Notes under the pieces: model-generated
What the model was told of the DNA's origin: nothing
The model's database searches: none
The model's input: only the letters and a program-made list of their open reading frames with translations
In this document: positions 53,138 to 63,901 of the stretch, one piece after another
Layout of the letters: every line of letters starts with the position of its first letter
How positions within the stretch are numbered: position 1 is the first letter of the stretch
Translations under genes and position numbers: made by a program
Origin: Amorphophallus konjac
Taxonomy: Eukaryota; Streptophyta; Magnoliopsida; Alismatales; Araceae
Direction: 5' to 3'
NCBI GenBank assembly: GCA_022559845.1
Contig: CM040118.1
Location: 447,328,053 to 447,392,052, forward strand
Length of the DNA: 64,000 bases

Positions 53138-54803
53138 TTTTCTTTTTGTTCATGAGAGATGTTATGTGTACTTGATCATCAGAGCTTGGTTTATCATGAA
53201 TTATATTTCATTAAGCTTGCTTGAATGAGATGAAATTGCCTCAGTTGAATGGGCTTGAGTTTTGTGTTTTGAATGGCTTGGAATGATGTGGACAGGCAGA
53301 GCCTCTGGAGATAGCAACGGATATGTAATGGGCCGCCACAAGGAAATAACGGTCTTACGACAGGCCGTCAGAACGAGAGTAACAATAGAACCCTGTCTCT
53401 GAAGGATATGACGGATAGGCCTTGGGCCGTTATAAGCAAGTAACGGTATTCTCCAGACCGTTATAGTGATGATTAGTGAAAGAAAGAAGGCCCATGCCTG
53501 CATGAAAATAACGGTCGAAGAGGGGGCCGTTATGTGACTGTAACGGTCTGATGTTGGCGCGTTACACACCTTGAACCTGCATAGCTGTGAACTTTTTGCT
53601 TTGAATCTTGCCCCTGCATTCTGCATACACTTTAAACATGAATCAAGTTAGATCTGTTCTTAGACTCAACCCCTTGCCTTGAAGCAAGTTAGATAATGGC
53701 CGTTTCTTGATATTCGGTCAAGGGGTGGAGCCATTATTAAATAGGCGAAAACATAATGAAAATGCAATGCATGCTATGCACATGATGGTATTTTTGGGAG
53801 TTTTGGGAAATATTTAATGTTCTTGGATTTTTAGAGATATCTGTTTTGTTTTGGATTTTTGAAAATATTTGTTATTTTTGGATTTTGAAATATTTAATGT
53901 TTTTGGATTTTAAAAATATTTGATATTTTTGGATTTTGAAAATATTTGATGTTTTTGGATTTTGAAAATATTTGATGTTTTTAGATTTTGAAAATATTTG
54001 ATGTTTTTGGATTTTGAAAATATTTGATGTTTTTGGATTTTGAAAAATCAGTGCCTCTCTAGCAACGCGAACCCTTCCTTATTTTAGATTGAGTCCCGAG
54101 ATTGGCGTGTAATAGTGTGACAACCCCTGGCCAAGACCTAATCATCATGACGGTGTTTCTACCAATGCCATACTCAGGGTACTAATCTTAGTCCTAAAAG
54201 AAAAAAAGATCATGGGGGAAGCTTAGGCCAGATATGAGAGTTTTTAGGACTTGATTTTCTCACCGCACAACCCCATTAGAGATCTGGTCTGTTGCGCCGG
54301 GGCTTTTGCGTCCGTCATCGAACCTTTGTCCACCCTAGGCATGCATGCGACCGGGCTCATAACGTCCCGCGGGGAACTGTACTGCCACTCTTGTCATGCC
54401 TAGCTTTCTTTTCTCCTTGGAGTTTTTCGGAAATTCGGAATCTGTAGACCTTTGAGATAACGCTTCTGACTTTGTCGTAAAGAGCACTCCTTTTCTTTTC
54501 TTTTCCTTTCTTGCTTGTGGCGTCAGGTCATAACGGACTTGCCCCTATTTGAGACCTCCTCTCGTTAGGGTGTTTGGATTGGTCGTCGCCTCCTTATTCA
54601 CTCCTTGCCCCTGGATTCAGCCGAAGAATGAAGCGGACAGGGACTTCGACTTTCCCCTAAAGCATGGCCAAGGAGAAACGGTGTCTTTTAAACAAGGAGC
54701 CCGACCAGGGATGTCGTGTGGTGTGTGATTGCCTTGCTCGGGACCTCTTCTTTTGAAGATAGGAAGGAAGATCTTGCTGCCGGGAAAGCACGTGGTTTAG
54801 ACT
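53138..54803. other. Tat-B spacer between plus-strand genes and pol
   Basis: No gene. Hairpin units (TAACGGT...GACCGTTA) at 53345-53570. A CCCCTTG...CAAG and GTCAAGGGG block at 53669-53730 is shared with Tat-A. A 26-bp minisatellite follows at 53806-54047. The rest is unremarkable. Confidence 0.65.
53806..54047. repeat. 26-bp minisatellite, about nine copies
   Basis: Unit GAAAATATTTGATGTTTTTG plus GATTTT, more degenerate at the left end and nearly perfect over the last five copies. Absent from the matching place in Tat-A. Tandem repeats downstream of pol are known from the related Retand family. Confidence 0.92.
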
Positions 54804-56700
54804 CTAAGGAAAGAAACGCTTAAGATACAACCCATTCCACGGGTGAGGGAGCTCCTCACCTTCCGCATTTATTAAACGATAAGCATTCCCTGGATAAGCT
54901 TCTTTTATTACAAACGGCCCTTCCCAGTTAGGTTACAATTTAGACCTAGGACCTGCAGACCGAATGAATTTGCGTTTCAAAACAATATCACCCGTCATAA
55001 ACTTACGTTCAATCACCTTCTTTTGAAAATAACGCGAAACCCTCTTTTGATAAACAGAAACATGATCGGCCGCATTCTCCTCTTCTCATCTAAGAGTTCC
55101 AACTGGACCAGCAACGCCTCTCGACGTTCATCGAGATTAAGTTCCTTATCGAGCTGCACTCTAAGGGAAGGGATTAAGATCTCATATGGGAGCACCGCCT
55201 CCATCCCATAGGTCAGGGAATAGGGAGTTTGCCCCGTAGGGGTACGGACGGAGGTGCGGTAAGCCCACAGAGCTTCCACCAATCTTTCAGGCCAATCAGA
55301 AAATTTATGTGCTTCGCATGTTTTCTTGATGATTTTAAGAAGGGTTTTATTAGTGGCCTCGGCTTGACCGTTGCCTTGAGGGTAATATGGAGATGAATGA
55401 TGTAGTGCAATATTGAACTTCTTACATAGGTCCTTAAGCTCTTGGGAGACGAACTGGGGTCCGTTGTCGGTGATGATGCTGCTTGGCACTCCGAACCGCG
55501 AGATGATATTCTTCATGATAAAGCGGCACACCGTTGTAGCTTTGATTTCTGCGTACGCCTCGACTTCGGCCCATTTGGTGAAGTACTCAGTAGCGGTGAG
55601 GATGAAAGATTTTTGCTTGATCTGAGAATTAGGATCACCGAGCGGGCCGACGACGTCAAAAGCCCACATAGAGAAAGGCCAGGGAGCAGTCATAGGATGG
55701 AGAGACGAAGCTGGAGAGTGAATTTTATCAGCATGGAGTTGGCATTTAAGACACCTCCGGACATAGAGGGAGCAATCTTCCTCTAGAGTGGGCCAATAGT
55801 AGCCCTGCCTAAGGATCTTCTTCGCTAGAGCCTGGCCATTGACATGACCTCCACACTCACTAGAATGGGCCGCTTCAGCCACTTTCCAAGCTTCTACATC
55901 ATCCAAGCATCTCATGAGCATTCCATTAGTAGCGCGCCTATACAGTTCTCCTGCAATGATAGTGTACCTTGCGGCGGCTCTTCTTATTGCTTTACGCTGC
56001 TCGGCCTTTGCCCCTTCTGGGAATGACCCTTCTTTGCAAAACAATTCGATTTCATGATACCAAGGCAATTCTTCTTCGTCCAGAATCTCCTCTAGCTCCG
56101 TTAATGAAACTTCCTTGAGATCTTCCTTCTCAGCTCTTGCCTCTACAGATTTCCTGAGGTTGATGAACCAAGGATCTTGAAGAGAAGGTGCGTCCAATCT
56201 CTGGACGACGATGGTCTCAGTACTACGACTGAGAGGGAAAGATAAGGAGGAAGCAAGAGATGCCAAAGCATCAGCTAGAATGTTCAGAGAACGGGGAGTA
56301 TGGATATAGATCAGCTTACGGAATCGCTTAGCAATGAGCGTGACCAAATCTTGATAAGGTTTGAGCTTGGGGTCACGAGTACGGTAAGTGGACAGAACTT
56401 GCCGTAGAACGAGCTGAGAGTCTCCTATGATGTTTAAATAGCGCGCGCCTAGGAGATAGGCGTGCTTCAAGCCGGCCAGGAGAGCCTCATACTCAGCGAT
56501 GTTGTTGGTAACAGGAAATCGAAGTTGATAAGCGAAGGGGATGGTTACTCCCTCTGGAGTAAGCAAGACAGCACCGATCCCTTGGCCTTGGGAGTTGAGT
56601 GCACCATCGAAGTGCAGAGACCAAAAGGGATGATGAGAAAGGACAGAGAGATGCTCATCAGGGAAATCATCCTGAATAGAATCGGTGTGAGAATAGGGAG
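54804..56700 (-). CDS. Tat-B second RNase H and integrase, one late frameshift
   Basis: Second RNase H has Asp (LHFDGALN), Glu (AEYEALLAGL), Asp (IGDSQLVL) and Asp (ILADALASLAS). Integrase has the HHCC region (AAHSSECGGHVN...CLKCQ), D (AFDVVGPL), D (ITDNGPQF) and E (GQAEATNK). One base is lost near 55080, so the C-terminus continues in another frame to a stop at 54804-54806, with an extra TAA near 54928. The frame is offset by one base from the RT frame near 56690, most simply a mutation. Confidence 0.9.
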
Positions 56701-58668
56701 ATGTGCAAGATGCTCAGCAATGGCATATCCTTTGACTGCCTTCTGAACAACAAAGGTGATGTCGAACTGAGAGAGGAAGCTCTGCCAGCGAGCTAACCTA
56801 CTAGAAAGGACGGGTTTTTCTAAGAGATAACGGATCGGGTCCATTCTAGAGATCAACCTAACTGGGTGGGCGAGAAAGTAATGTTTAAGCTTCTGAGCTA
56901 CCCACACTAAGGCGGCACAAGTCTTCTCCATAGCGGTGTACTTGGATTCAGCTGGATTAAACAGTCGAGAGAGGTAGTACGCAGCCCGCTCTTTTCCTTC
57001 ATCATCTACTTGTGCTAAGACCGCCCCTAGGGAGTCCTCAATAACCGAGATGTATAGGATTAGGGGTTTCCCAGGGACAGGAGGTTGCAAAACCGGGGGA
57101 TTGGACAGATACTCTTTGAGGTCCTCATAGGCCTTCTGACAATCTTGATTCCATTCGAACTTGACACCCGCCTTAAGCAACTCATAAAACGGACGACACC
57201 TCTGAGAATGCTGAGATATAAATCTTCTAATGAATTGTAGTCTACCAATCAATCCTCGAAGTTCCGTAATGTTCTTTGGCGGAGGCATGTCCATGACGGC
57301 CTGTGCTTTATTAGGATCAATCTGGATCCCCCGTTTGCTCACTATGAACCCTAACAACTTCCCTGAGGAGACTCCGAATACACACTTCTTCGGATTCATC
57401 TTAAGCTTGTACTCCCTGGCCCTCTGCAGCACCTTAGCCAGGATAGAGGGGTGTTCTTCTTTTGTTCTTGACTTCACCAAGATGTCATCCACGTAAGCTT
57501 CCATATATATGTGCATCATGTCGTGGAAAATGGCCATCATCGCCCTTTGATAGGTGGCACCTGCATTTTTCAAACCAAATGGCATAACTACATAACAATA
57601 CGTGCCCCAGGGCGTGGTGAAGGAAGTTTTCTCTTGGTCTTCCGGAGCGAGACGGATCTGATTATAGCCCGAGTACCCATCCATAAATGACAGAGCTTCA
57701 TACCCAGCAGTGTTATCCACTAGGACGTCTATATGAGGTAGCGGGAAATCATCTTTGGGACATGCTTTGTTCAGATCCCTGAAATCAATGCATATGCGCA
57801 CTTTTCCATCCTTCTTGAGAACAGGGACTATGTTCGCCACCCACTGAGGATATAAAACCACTCTGACGAACCTGGCCTTATATAGTTTGTCGACCTCTTC
57901 TTTGATCCTCAAGGCCATGTGGGGGTGAAATCTTCTTGACCGTTGTTTCACAGGTGTTGCCCCTGGTTTAAGCACGAGTCGATGTTCCACTAAGGAGGGG
58001 TCAAGACCTGGCATGTCCTCATAAGACCAGGCGAAAGAATCACTATACTCCCTTAATACCTTAATTAGATCTTCTTCTACCTGTGAAGGGAGATCAGCAG
58101 AAATAATGATGGGCCTTGGGTCTTCTTCCGTTCCCAAGTTGATTTCCTTTGTAGGTTCATCCACTGCCGTCGACGGCTGGTCGAATCTCTTTAGTCCTTT
58201 TGCATATAAGTCGGCAGTGTTATCTACATCGTTGTCTTCATCTATTGGATCCTTCTCATCCAAGACCTCATAGACGCCTAATCCGTCGTCGCTCCATACC
58301 CCTTCTATTTCCTCTTCATCCTCAATCACGATTGCTGTAGCGACGAATTCCGGACACTTCAAAAGAGCATGACACCGCTGAGCTAGATCTTGCAAGAACC
58401 TATCAGGAACAGATCGGGAAGGATGCGCAAGCGAGCGCGGTTCAGAATGGGAGGGGTTGGACGACCCAGAACAAGACCCTACTTCTCTAGACCTAACGGA
58501 CTCTACTCCTCTAGACTCGACGGACCCTAACCCTAACCTAGGGGAGAAAAGGCCTAGTGGAAGGGGAGGAGCAGGGGACTCGTGCCCTTGGGAGGAGGAG
58601 GATGGAGACAGGATAGCGTAATCTTCCACTGAAATCTCCGTTTCAAATTTGACGTTTTTTTTTGGAGA
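56545..58668 (-). CDS. Tat-B reverse transcriptase and first RNase H
   Basis: Open from the A9 run. A Ser-rich and acidic linker includes VDEPTKEINLGTEED. RT carries WVANIVPVLKKDGKVRICID, SFMDGYSGYNQI, MPFGLKNAGATYQRAM and active site EAYVDDILVKSR. Gypsy RNase H follows (YISVIEDSLGAVLAQ, YTAMEKTCAALVW). No stop in about 660 codons. In the -1 frame relative to Gag-protease. Confidence 0.92.
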   Translation of the reverse strand, partial: SPKKNVKFETEISVEDYAILSPSSSSQGHESPAPPLPLGLFSPRLGLGSVESRGVESVRSREVGSCSGSSNPSHSEPRSLAHPSRSVPDRFLQDLAQRCHALLKCPEFVATAIVIEDEEEIEGVWSDDGLGVYEVLDEKDPIDEDNDVDNTADLYAKGLKRFDQPSTAVDEPTKEINLGTEEDPRPIIISADLPSQVEEDLIKVLREYSDSFAWSYEDMPGLDPSLVEHRLVLKPGATPVKQRSRRFHPHMALRIKEEVDKLYKARFVRVVLYPQWVANIVPVLKKDGKVRICIDFRDLNKACPKDDFPLPHIDVLVDNTAGYEALSFMDGYSGYNQIRLAPEDQEKTSFTTPWGTYCYVVMPFGLKNAGATYQRAMMAIFHDMMHIYMEAYVDDILVKSRTKEEHPSILAKVLQRAREYKLKMNPKKCVFGVSSGKLLGFIVSKRGIQIDPNKAQAVMDMPPPKNITELRGLIGRLQFIRRFISQHSQRCRPFYELLKAGVKFEWNQDCQKAYEDLKEYLSNPPVLQPPVPGKPLILYISVIEDSLGAVLAQVDDEGKERAAYYLSRLFNPAESKYTAMEKTCAALVWVAQKLKHYFLAHPVRLISRMDPIRYLLEKPVLSSRLARWQSFLSQFDITFVVQKAVKGYAIAEHLAHLPILTPILFRMISLMSISLSFLIIPFGLCTSMVHSTPKAKGSVLSCLLQRE

Positions 58669-61600
58669 TCAGCGGAGACTACACAGCAAGATGGAGGAGG
58701 TGGGAGCTGCATAGGGAACAGCTCGGGGAAGATGCAATCAAAGAAGGGATCAGAAGAAGAGAACCACATCTCGTGGAGTTGAGCGTTGGGAGGAGGAGGA
58801 GTAAACAGAGTGGATAGATCAATGCGTGGACATTTCCCGCAAGCACAAGGAATGAATAGAATCTCCGGTGGATCAGTGAAAGATGAATTTATCATGACAG
58901 GAGGAAGGCGGGGTATGAACTCCCTTTGTTGAAAGATAGATTGGAAGCGTGAGAGAGACCAAGAACAGACAACTGGAGAGCTCTCCTCCTTCTGTAGATC
59001 AGCAATAAGCTGCTTCTTCGGCCTCCACTGCATAAGCCGAACTTCTTGTTGCTTCTTCTGACATTCTTCCTCATAAAAGAGCCCCTGCAAGGCCTGACTG
59101 TAGTCGAGCATGTCATCATCTGACCCTCTTGGCAAGGGAGGCGGACTGGCAATTGGACAAACTGTATTCCTTTCTTGCTGAACCGGCTTTGGAGCTAATG
59201 TGCCAGGCTGGAGAGGCCCTTTGACAAAATGCTGACGATAATCCCAGGTGAGCGGCCCAGAATCACCCATCATAGATAATGCTGTCTCTTTGTAGCCGAG
59301 ACCTCTCCTACCCATTTTTCTTCCCTTCGGTATAGGCTTAGTCATCCCTTGCAGTTGCGCACCGAGGCCTCTCCCCGGTTGATAGCCCAGTTTCAATATA
59401 ATGTTCCACCCCTTTGAATCTCGAATCTGCGGCTTCACTTTGACATTAACTGGAGTAGCGACGGGCTTAGGGGATGTGTAAGCCCAAGGAAAGTTCAAAT
59501 CCAATACTGACAGAACGGGCCGGCTGCTTGGCCAAAGTGTGGGAAGAACCTGCTCTGAAATAGCCTTTACTGACTGTACTGTGGATAAGCTCTTAACTTT
59601 GACGACCCTCCCTTGGAAGGGGAATTTAATGCACTGATGTGCGGTGGAGGGCACGGCGCCGAGTGTGTCAATCCAGGGACGACCCAAGATAGCCTTGAAC
59701 ATAGGGTCGATATCAAGAACATAGAATTCCACGGCCATAGTAAGGGGCCCGAGCTCTGCCTGAATGGTGACTACCCCGTGACATGCTCGCCTTGAGTTGT
59801 CATATGCCGCTATAGTAGTGGGGGTAGGCCGTAGTAACTCTTCAGATATGTTGCATGCTCGGAGGGTGCTGAGTGGGCAAACATTAATTGAGGCCCCTGT
59901 GTCAACCAGCGCTGCTTCAATGTCGACTTTGTTTAGGGTAATTGTTATGCAGAGCGGCATTTGCCGAGCCCCCGGAGGTGCAAGCTCGGTTTCAGAGAAC
60001 GTGATTGCCGGCCCTTTGGAGATAGTTGCCAGTGCCGTTGGTAGGCTATCAACTGCCATGTCTTCGCTAACCATTACCTTCTGTAGGAAATCCCTCAGTG
60101 CATCCTGATGAAGGGTAGACCTTTTGATCAGCTCCAGCACAGATATTTTGGCGGGCACTCGATCCAGATGATGCAGCAAGTCATATTGAGTACCCGGCAA
60201 AGGTCCAGTTTCTTCTTGCTCGGCCACCGGCTGAGAGGACTGGGGATTAGAAGTAGTAACGTAATTCCGATGGAACATCTTCCCGCTCCTTAAAGCACAG
60301 TTTGCCGCGGCATCTGAAGATAGTATGATGGGCCCTGCGGGATGGATGAATGGAACAGGTGGTGCGGGGGAGGCGGTTTGGTGGAGCGTAGGGTTGGTGA
60401 GGTTAATGGGCGGTGCGCGGATGGTGGGTGAAGGATGGGTGGAAGGCAGGGTGGTGATGAATGTTGATGCGGGTGGAGGGAAGGCTAGCGGATGGGTAAG
60501 AATGGGTGAGGGATTGGATGGTGGTGTGATGACGGTGATGGGAGTGGGTGATGGAGGGTACGATGGAATGGAGAGTGGTAGAGGATTTGCTGGAGCGGGT
60601 GTGAATGGGAGGACGAGTTGAGAGGGCGTCGGCTGTGCAGGGATGATGAAGGGAGGATTGCGGTGGTTATGGTGGAGGGCCATGACCTGCGGTGTGGCGC
60701 CATCATCATCGAAAGACCATCCGGCGTTGGGGGCCGGTGGCTGGACCATGTTTACTTGCGCTGGTGCTGGCGGCTGCTGCTGAGGAGCGGGTGGATGATT
60801 CGGCATCGGGTTCTGATGGATGCCCAGGTCTTGTACTTGCTGTGGTTGCTGCTGTTGTGGTGGCTGCTGCGGCTGCGGTGCTTGATGCTGCTGCACTTGC
60901 TGCCCCTGCGGCTGCCTTCTCTTTTCTTTAATCTCAACAATGGCCCTATGCATTTCGGCCCAGTCGATTCTCTGCCCTTCATGAAGGTCATATACCAGAT
61001 CTCGGAACTGAAAACATCCTTCTATGGTATGGCCCGGCTGCCGGTGGAACATACAATACTTAGTCTGATCGACTGCCGGGTTCCAAACAGGCCGTTCCGG
61101 AGGAAGTTGGATTGCACTTACTGACATGAGAGCCGAGAAGATATCTGTAAGCGTCTCTGGCAATGGAGGATACTGGGCTCTCCTGGGAGCTGGGCGCTTG
61201 CTATTTGGATTGTTGTTGTTGTAGCCGTTGGGTGGAGAGACGTTATGGTATTGTGGTGGTGGTGATGGTTGTTGTGGTGTGGCGAAGGTGTTTTGTGGAA
61301 TGGTGAAGGCGGGGGGAGGGTTTTGTGGAGTGGCTTGGAAGTTTTGCGGAGCGGCGTTTTGTGAATTGCGGGGGTTTTGGTTGTAGCGGAAAGGTGCGGC
61401 CTGATATGGAAAAGCAACGGCTTGTACTTGCTCATTTGTTTGGACTCCCTCAGTAACCGGCCCTTGTGGTTTCTTGTGGTACTTGGGCTTTTGGTTTTCG
61501 AAGAGGGAATGGATAGGGGAGTCCTTGAATTGAGTCTGGATGAAGCGCGCCCGGCTATAGAGTTGATGCATGTTGGCTATGTCATTCATTGCCAGGATGT

Positions 61601-62831
61601 TGCGGAAGGTCGGGGTGGCATTGGAAATCAGCAGTTTGACCTTCTCTTCCTCCGGAATGTGGCCCGGTACTCTGGCGGCCATTTGTCTCCACCTGTCTGC
61701 ATAGGTGGCGAACTCTTCATCCGACTTCATCTTCTCGGCCACTAGATCTGTAAATGAATATTCAGGGCCGACCCTGTCTTGGAACCGCTGGATGAATTTG
61801 TCTTTTACTACCTTGAAACTCTCGGCCTCTTCCAGTGGTAGAGAATAGAACCATTCTAGAGCAACACTGTCCAAAGATCGGCGGAATAAGTACGCCATGA
61901 GGCGATCATCATATTGGAACTGCGCCGATTCATAAAGAAAATCCCTCACATGGATGAAGGGATTGCTGTTCCCATCGTACTTGCGATAGTTGGGGAGCTC
62001 TGATTGCGGAGGGAACCGGATGTTCTGGAAGCTCGGAATAGGAATATCGGCCAAGGATTGTGGGCCAACCCTTTTCTGGAGAAAGTCGAGTTGTTGCTGC
62101 ATGGTGGCCCACTTGTCAAGCAAGTCCTGCTCTCGGGAAGGAGCAGGGGTAGTGAAGGATGCTGATTGTATTTGAGGGGCAGATGGAATGGCTGTAGCAA
62201 CAGGCGGGAGCCCGTAAGAAGGAGTGGAAGGATAGACAGTGGAAATAGGCGGCCCGTAAGAAGGATATTGGGCCTGAGATAGACCCGGATTAGAATGATT
62301 TTGGGCCACTCCTTGCTGAGGGCGTAAGAAATCGGAAGGGTTCATAAGGAGCTGCGGAACTACCGAACCAGAGTTGTGATGATCCAACTGGGCAAAGGAA
62401 GGGATGGGTGACTTCCCTTTATCGAAAGATTGATGGGCTGAATTAGAAGACTGGCCCATCTCCATGCCAGCGAAAGTGATGGTCCGGGGTTGGACCGGAG
62501 TGAGATCAATCGGAGTGGGCTGAACGGACGGCCCAATAATGGAAGGATTAGATTGACCTTGGATAGTGGCAGAGGGAGAAGTATTGGACCCTTGCATAGC
62601 TTGATATAAAACTTGGAGTTGGGTCGGATCCAATTGGGCCATCATATGAAGGACGGAGCCCGCGGAAGGAGTAGAGAGAGAAGGGGTAACTTGACTACCT
62701 TCCATGGAAGTGGAGGATGGGAGAGGGGCAGTCCCCTCTCCAGAGGAAAATGTGATAACCCTAGGGGGGTTTTCAAGGAGCCCTTGAGGAAGAGAGTCCT
62801 CTTGGGAGCGAGGAGGATTGAAGGATGCCAT
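58554..62831 (-). CDS. gag-pro: Tat-B Gag, protease and G-patch polyprotein
   Basis: I take the ATG at 62831 (MASFNPPRS) as start; the frame is open further upstream to 62966. Gag (FPPQSELPNYRKYDGNSNPF, ALEWFYSLP, VAEKMKSDEEFATYADRW) is followed by a Pro/Gln-rich region and CMFHRQPGHTIEGC, a C-x2-H-x4-H-x4-C knuckle. Protease: ALVDTGASINVCP and AILGRPWID. A G-patch follows at about 59300-59430 (GWNIILKLGYQPGRGLG...GLGYK). A Pro-rich and Leu-rich tail leads to the frameshift site. All key residues intact. Confidence 0.92.
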   Translation of the reverse strand: MASFNPPRSQEDSLPQGLLENPPRVITFSSGEGTAPLPSSTSMEGSQVTPSLSTPSAGSVLHMMAQLDPTQLQVLYQAMQGSNTSPSATIQGQSNPSIIGPSVQPTPIDLTPVQPRTITFAGMEMGQSSNSAHQSFDKGKSPIPSFAQLDHHNSGSVVPQLLMNPSDFLRPQQGVAQNHSNPGLSQAQYPSYGPPISTVYPSTPSYGLPPVATAIPSAPQIQSASFTTPAPSREQDLLDKWATMQQQLDFLQKRVGPQSLADIPIPSFQNIRFPPQSELPNYRKYDGNSNPFIHVRDFLYESAQFQYDDRLMAYLFRRSLDSVALEWFYSLPLEEAESFKVVKDKFIQRFQDRVGPEYSFTDLVAEKMKSDEEFATYADRWRQMAARVPGHIPEEEKVKLLISNATPTFRNILAMNDIANMHQLYSRARFIQTQFKDSPIHSLFENQKPKYHKKPQGPVTEGVQTNEQVQAVAFPYQAAPFRYNQNPRNSQNAAPQNFQATPQNPPPAFTIPQNTFATPQQPSPPPQYHNVSPPNGYNNNNPNSKRPAPRRAQYPPLPETLTDIFSALMSVSAIQLPPERPVWNPAVDQTKYCMFHRQPGHTIEGCFQFRDLVYDLHEGQRIDWAEMHRAIVEIKEKRRQPQGQQVQQHQAPQPQQPPQQQQPQQVQDLGIHQNPMPNHPPAPQQQPPAPAQVNMVQPPAPNAGWSFDDDGATPQVMALHHNHRNPPFIIPAQPTPSQLVLPFTPAPANPLPLSIPSYPPSPTPITVITPPSNPSPILTHPLAFPPPASTFITTLPSTHPSPTIRAPPINLTNPTLHQTASPAPPVPFIHPAGPIILSSDAAANCALRSGKMFHRNYVTTSNPQSSQPVAEQEETGPLPGTQYDLLHHLDRVPAKISVLELIKRSTLHQDALRDFLQKVMVSEDMAVDSLPTALATISKGPAITFSETELAPPGARQMPLCITITLNKVDIEAALVDTGASINVCPLSTLRACNISEELLRPTPTTIAAYDNSRRACHGVVTIQAELGPLTMAVEFYVLDIDPMFKAILGRPWIDTLGAVPSTAHQCIKFPFQGRVVKVKSLSTVQSVKAISEQVLPTLWPSSRPVLSVLDLNFPWAYTSPKPVATPVNVKVKPQIRDSKGWNIILKLGYQPGRGLGAQLQGMTKPIPKGRKMGRRGLGYKETALSMMGDSGPLTWDYRQHFVKGPLQPGTLAPKPVQQERNTVCPIASPPPLPRGSDDDMLDYSQALQGLFYEEECQKKQQEVRLMQWRPKKQLIADLQKEESSPVVCSWSLSRFQSIFQQREFIPRLPPVMINSSFTDPPEILFIPCACGKCPRIDLSTLFTPPPPNAQLHEMWFSSSDPFFDCIFPELFPMQLPPPPSCCVVSADLQKKTSNLKRRFQWKITLSCLHPPPPKGTSPLLLPFH
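58655..58663 (-). promoter_or_regulatory. Putative -1 frameshift slippery run (A9), Tat-B
   Basis: Minus strand, gag-protease frame CTC CAA AAA AAA ACG, containing A AAA AAA. The -1 frame has a TGA at 58669-58671 immediately upstream and is open from there through RT. The 0 frame stops at 58554-58556, about 100 nt downstream. A downstream pseudoknot could not be tested. Confidence 0.7.
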
Positions 62832-63875
62832 GGTGGACTCGAAGAGGGGATTAGAATAGAACGTGAAGAAGGAACTGACTCGAGAAGATGATTCAGACGG
62901 ACGAAAACAACTCCACATGCAACGGACAACCTTGACAATGCGAAAACAACCAACACAAAAAAACACTCAATAAGCAACCAAACTTAGGTGATTCTAACAA
63001 GATGTAAGTGATAAAAGATGAAGACACTCAAAGATCAACCAAGTTGTTTAAGATGATGCAACAAGGTTCTTACGATTTCTCCTTTGGAACTTTAGTGAAT
63101 TGATTGATATGTGCTCTCAACAATGGGTTCCTAGTAGGAGATGGATATGGGACTTGGTTTGACTCTAAGTGTAACCACTCCTTCACTTATGCAACCCTAG
63201 ACACGGGGTGGGAAAGGTACAACCAGCCCGGCGTCCGTGTGGGAATCCACGGCTCGCGGGGACTTACGGAGGTCCCTGCTGTGATTTCCTAGTCGGCCCC
63301 AAGGAATATGGAGACGAGAGGTCCTCACAACAAGGTAGGAAAATGCAATCTAATGTATGAAAAGATGAATGACCCTATGTGCACCGGAGTGCATGCAAAG
63401 TCTAGCCTAGAATCTAACAATCAATGGTGCACACAATGATATGGAGATATGAGCAAAGCAAGAAGGAGGTCAAGTATCACCCAAGCAATAAATCACAGCA
63501 AAACTGCGAAATAAATGCACCTCGGATGTGTACCTGCCAGGAGAATAACGGTCGAAGGACCCTGCGTCAGAGCACAATAACGGTCGAAGGCCAGACCGCC
63601 AGATAATATATAACGCAGGGGGATGAGACCGTCAGATGAGCCAGGGAACCAAAACCAGACAGAAGTAACCGGAAAGCCCGTGGAAGCTCACACAGCAGAA
63701 CCAAAGCGGCGGTCTAATGCCCCTGCGTCAGAGGACTGTGACGCGGGGACACCGGGCCGTCAGAGAACTCAGAAAACCAGAATGAGCAGTAAACAAAGGG
63801 GAAACAAAAGGCAACTCAACAAGCAGATGATGGCAGGTTTAAACAAGAATCAAAAGCACGATTGGCACAAGCTGT
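62832..63875 (-). other. Tat-B 5' leader
   Basis: No gene. Hairpin units with AACGGTC...GACCG arms lie at 63546-63610 and a further set (GCGGTC, GACGC, GGCCGTC) at 63700-63765. Confidence 0.7.
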
Positions 63876-63891
63876 CCCACCGTGATCGCCA
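63876..63891 (-). other. Tat-B primer-binding site (Arg-tRNA type)
   Basis: Minus strand reads TGGCGATCACGGTGGG, close to the complement of a plant Arg-tRNA 3' end, and ten bases from the LTR at 63902. Arg-tRNA priming is known in Ogre/Tat elements. Confidence 0.7.
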
Positions 63892-63901
63892 AAAAATTAT
63901 C

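Noticed and set aside
56545..56700. Second programmed frameshift between RT-RNase H and the second RNase H of Tat-B
   Set aside because: The offset is one base here, but in Tat-A the matching place has a several-base indel, and no slippery heptamer is present; a mutation is simpler.
60618..61124. 168-codon plus-strand ORF
   Set aside because: Mirror of the Pro/Gln-rich part of Tat-B Gag, which is clearly the coding strand.
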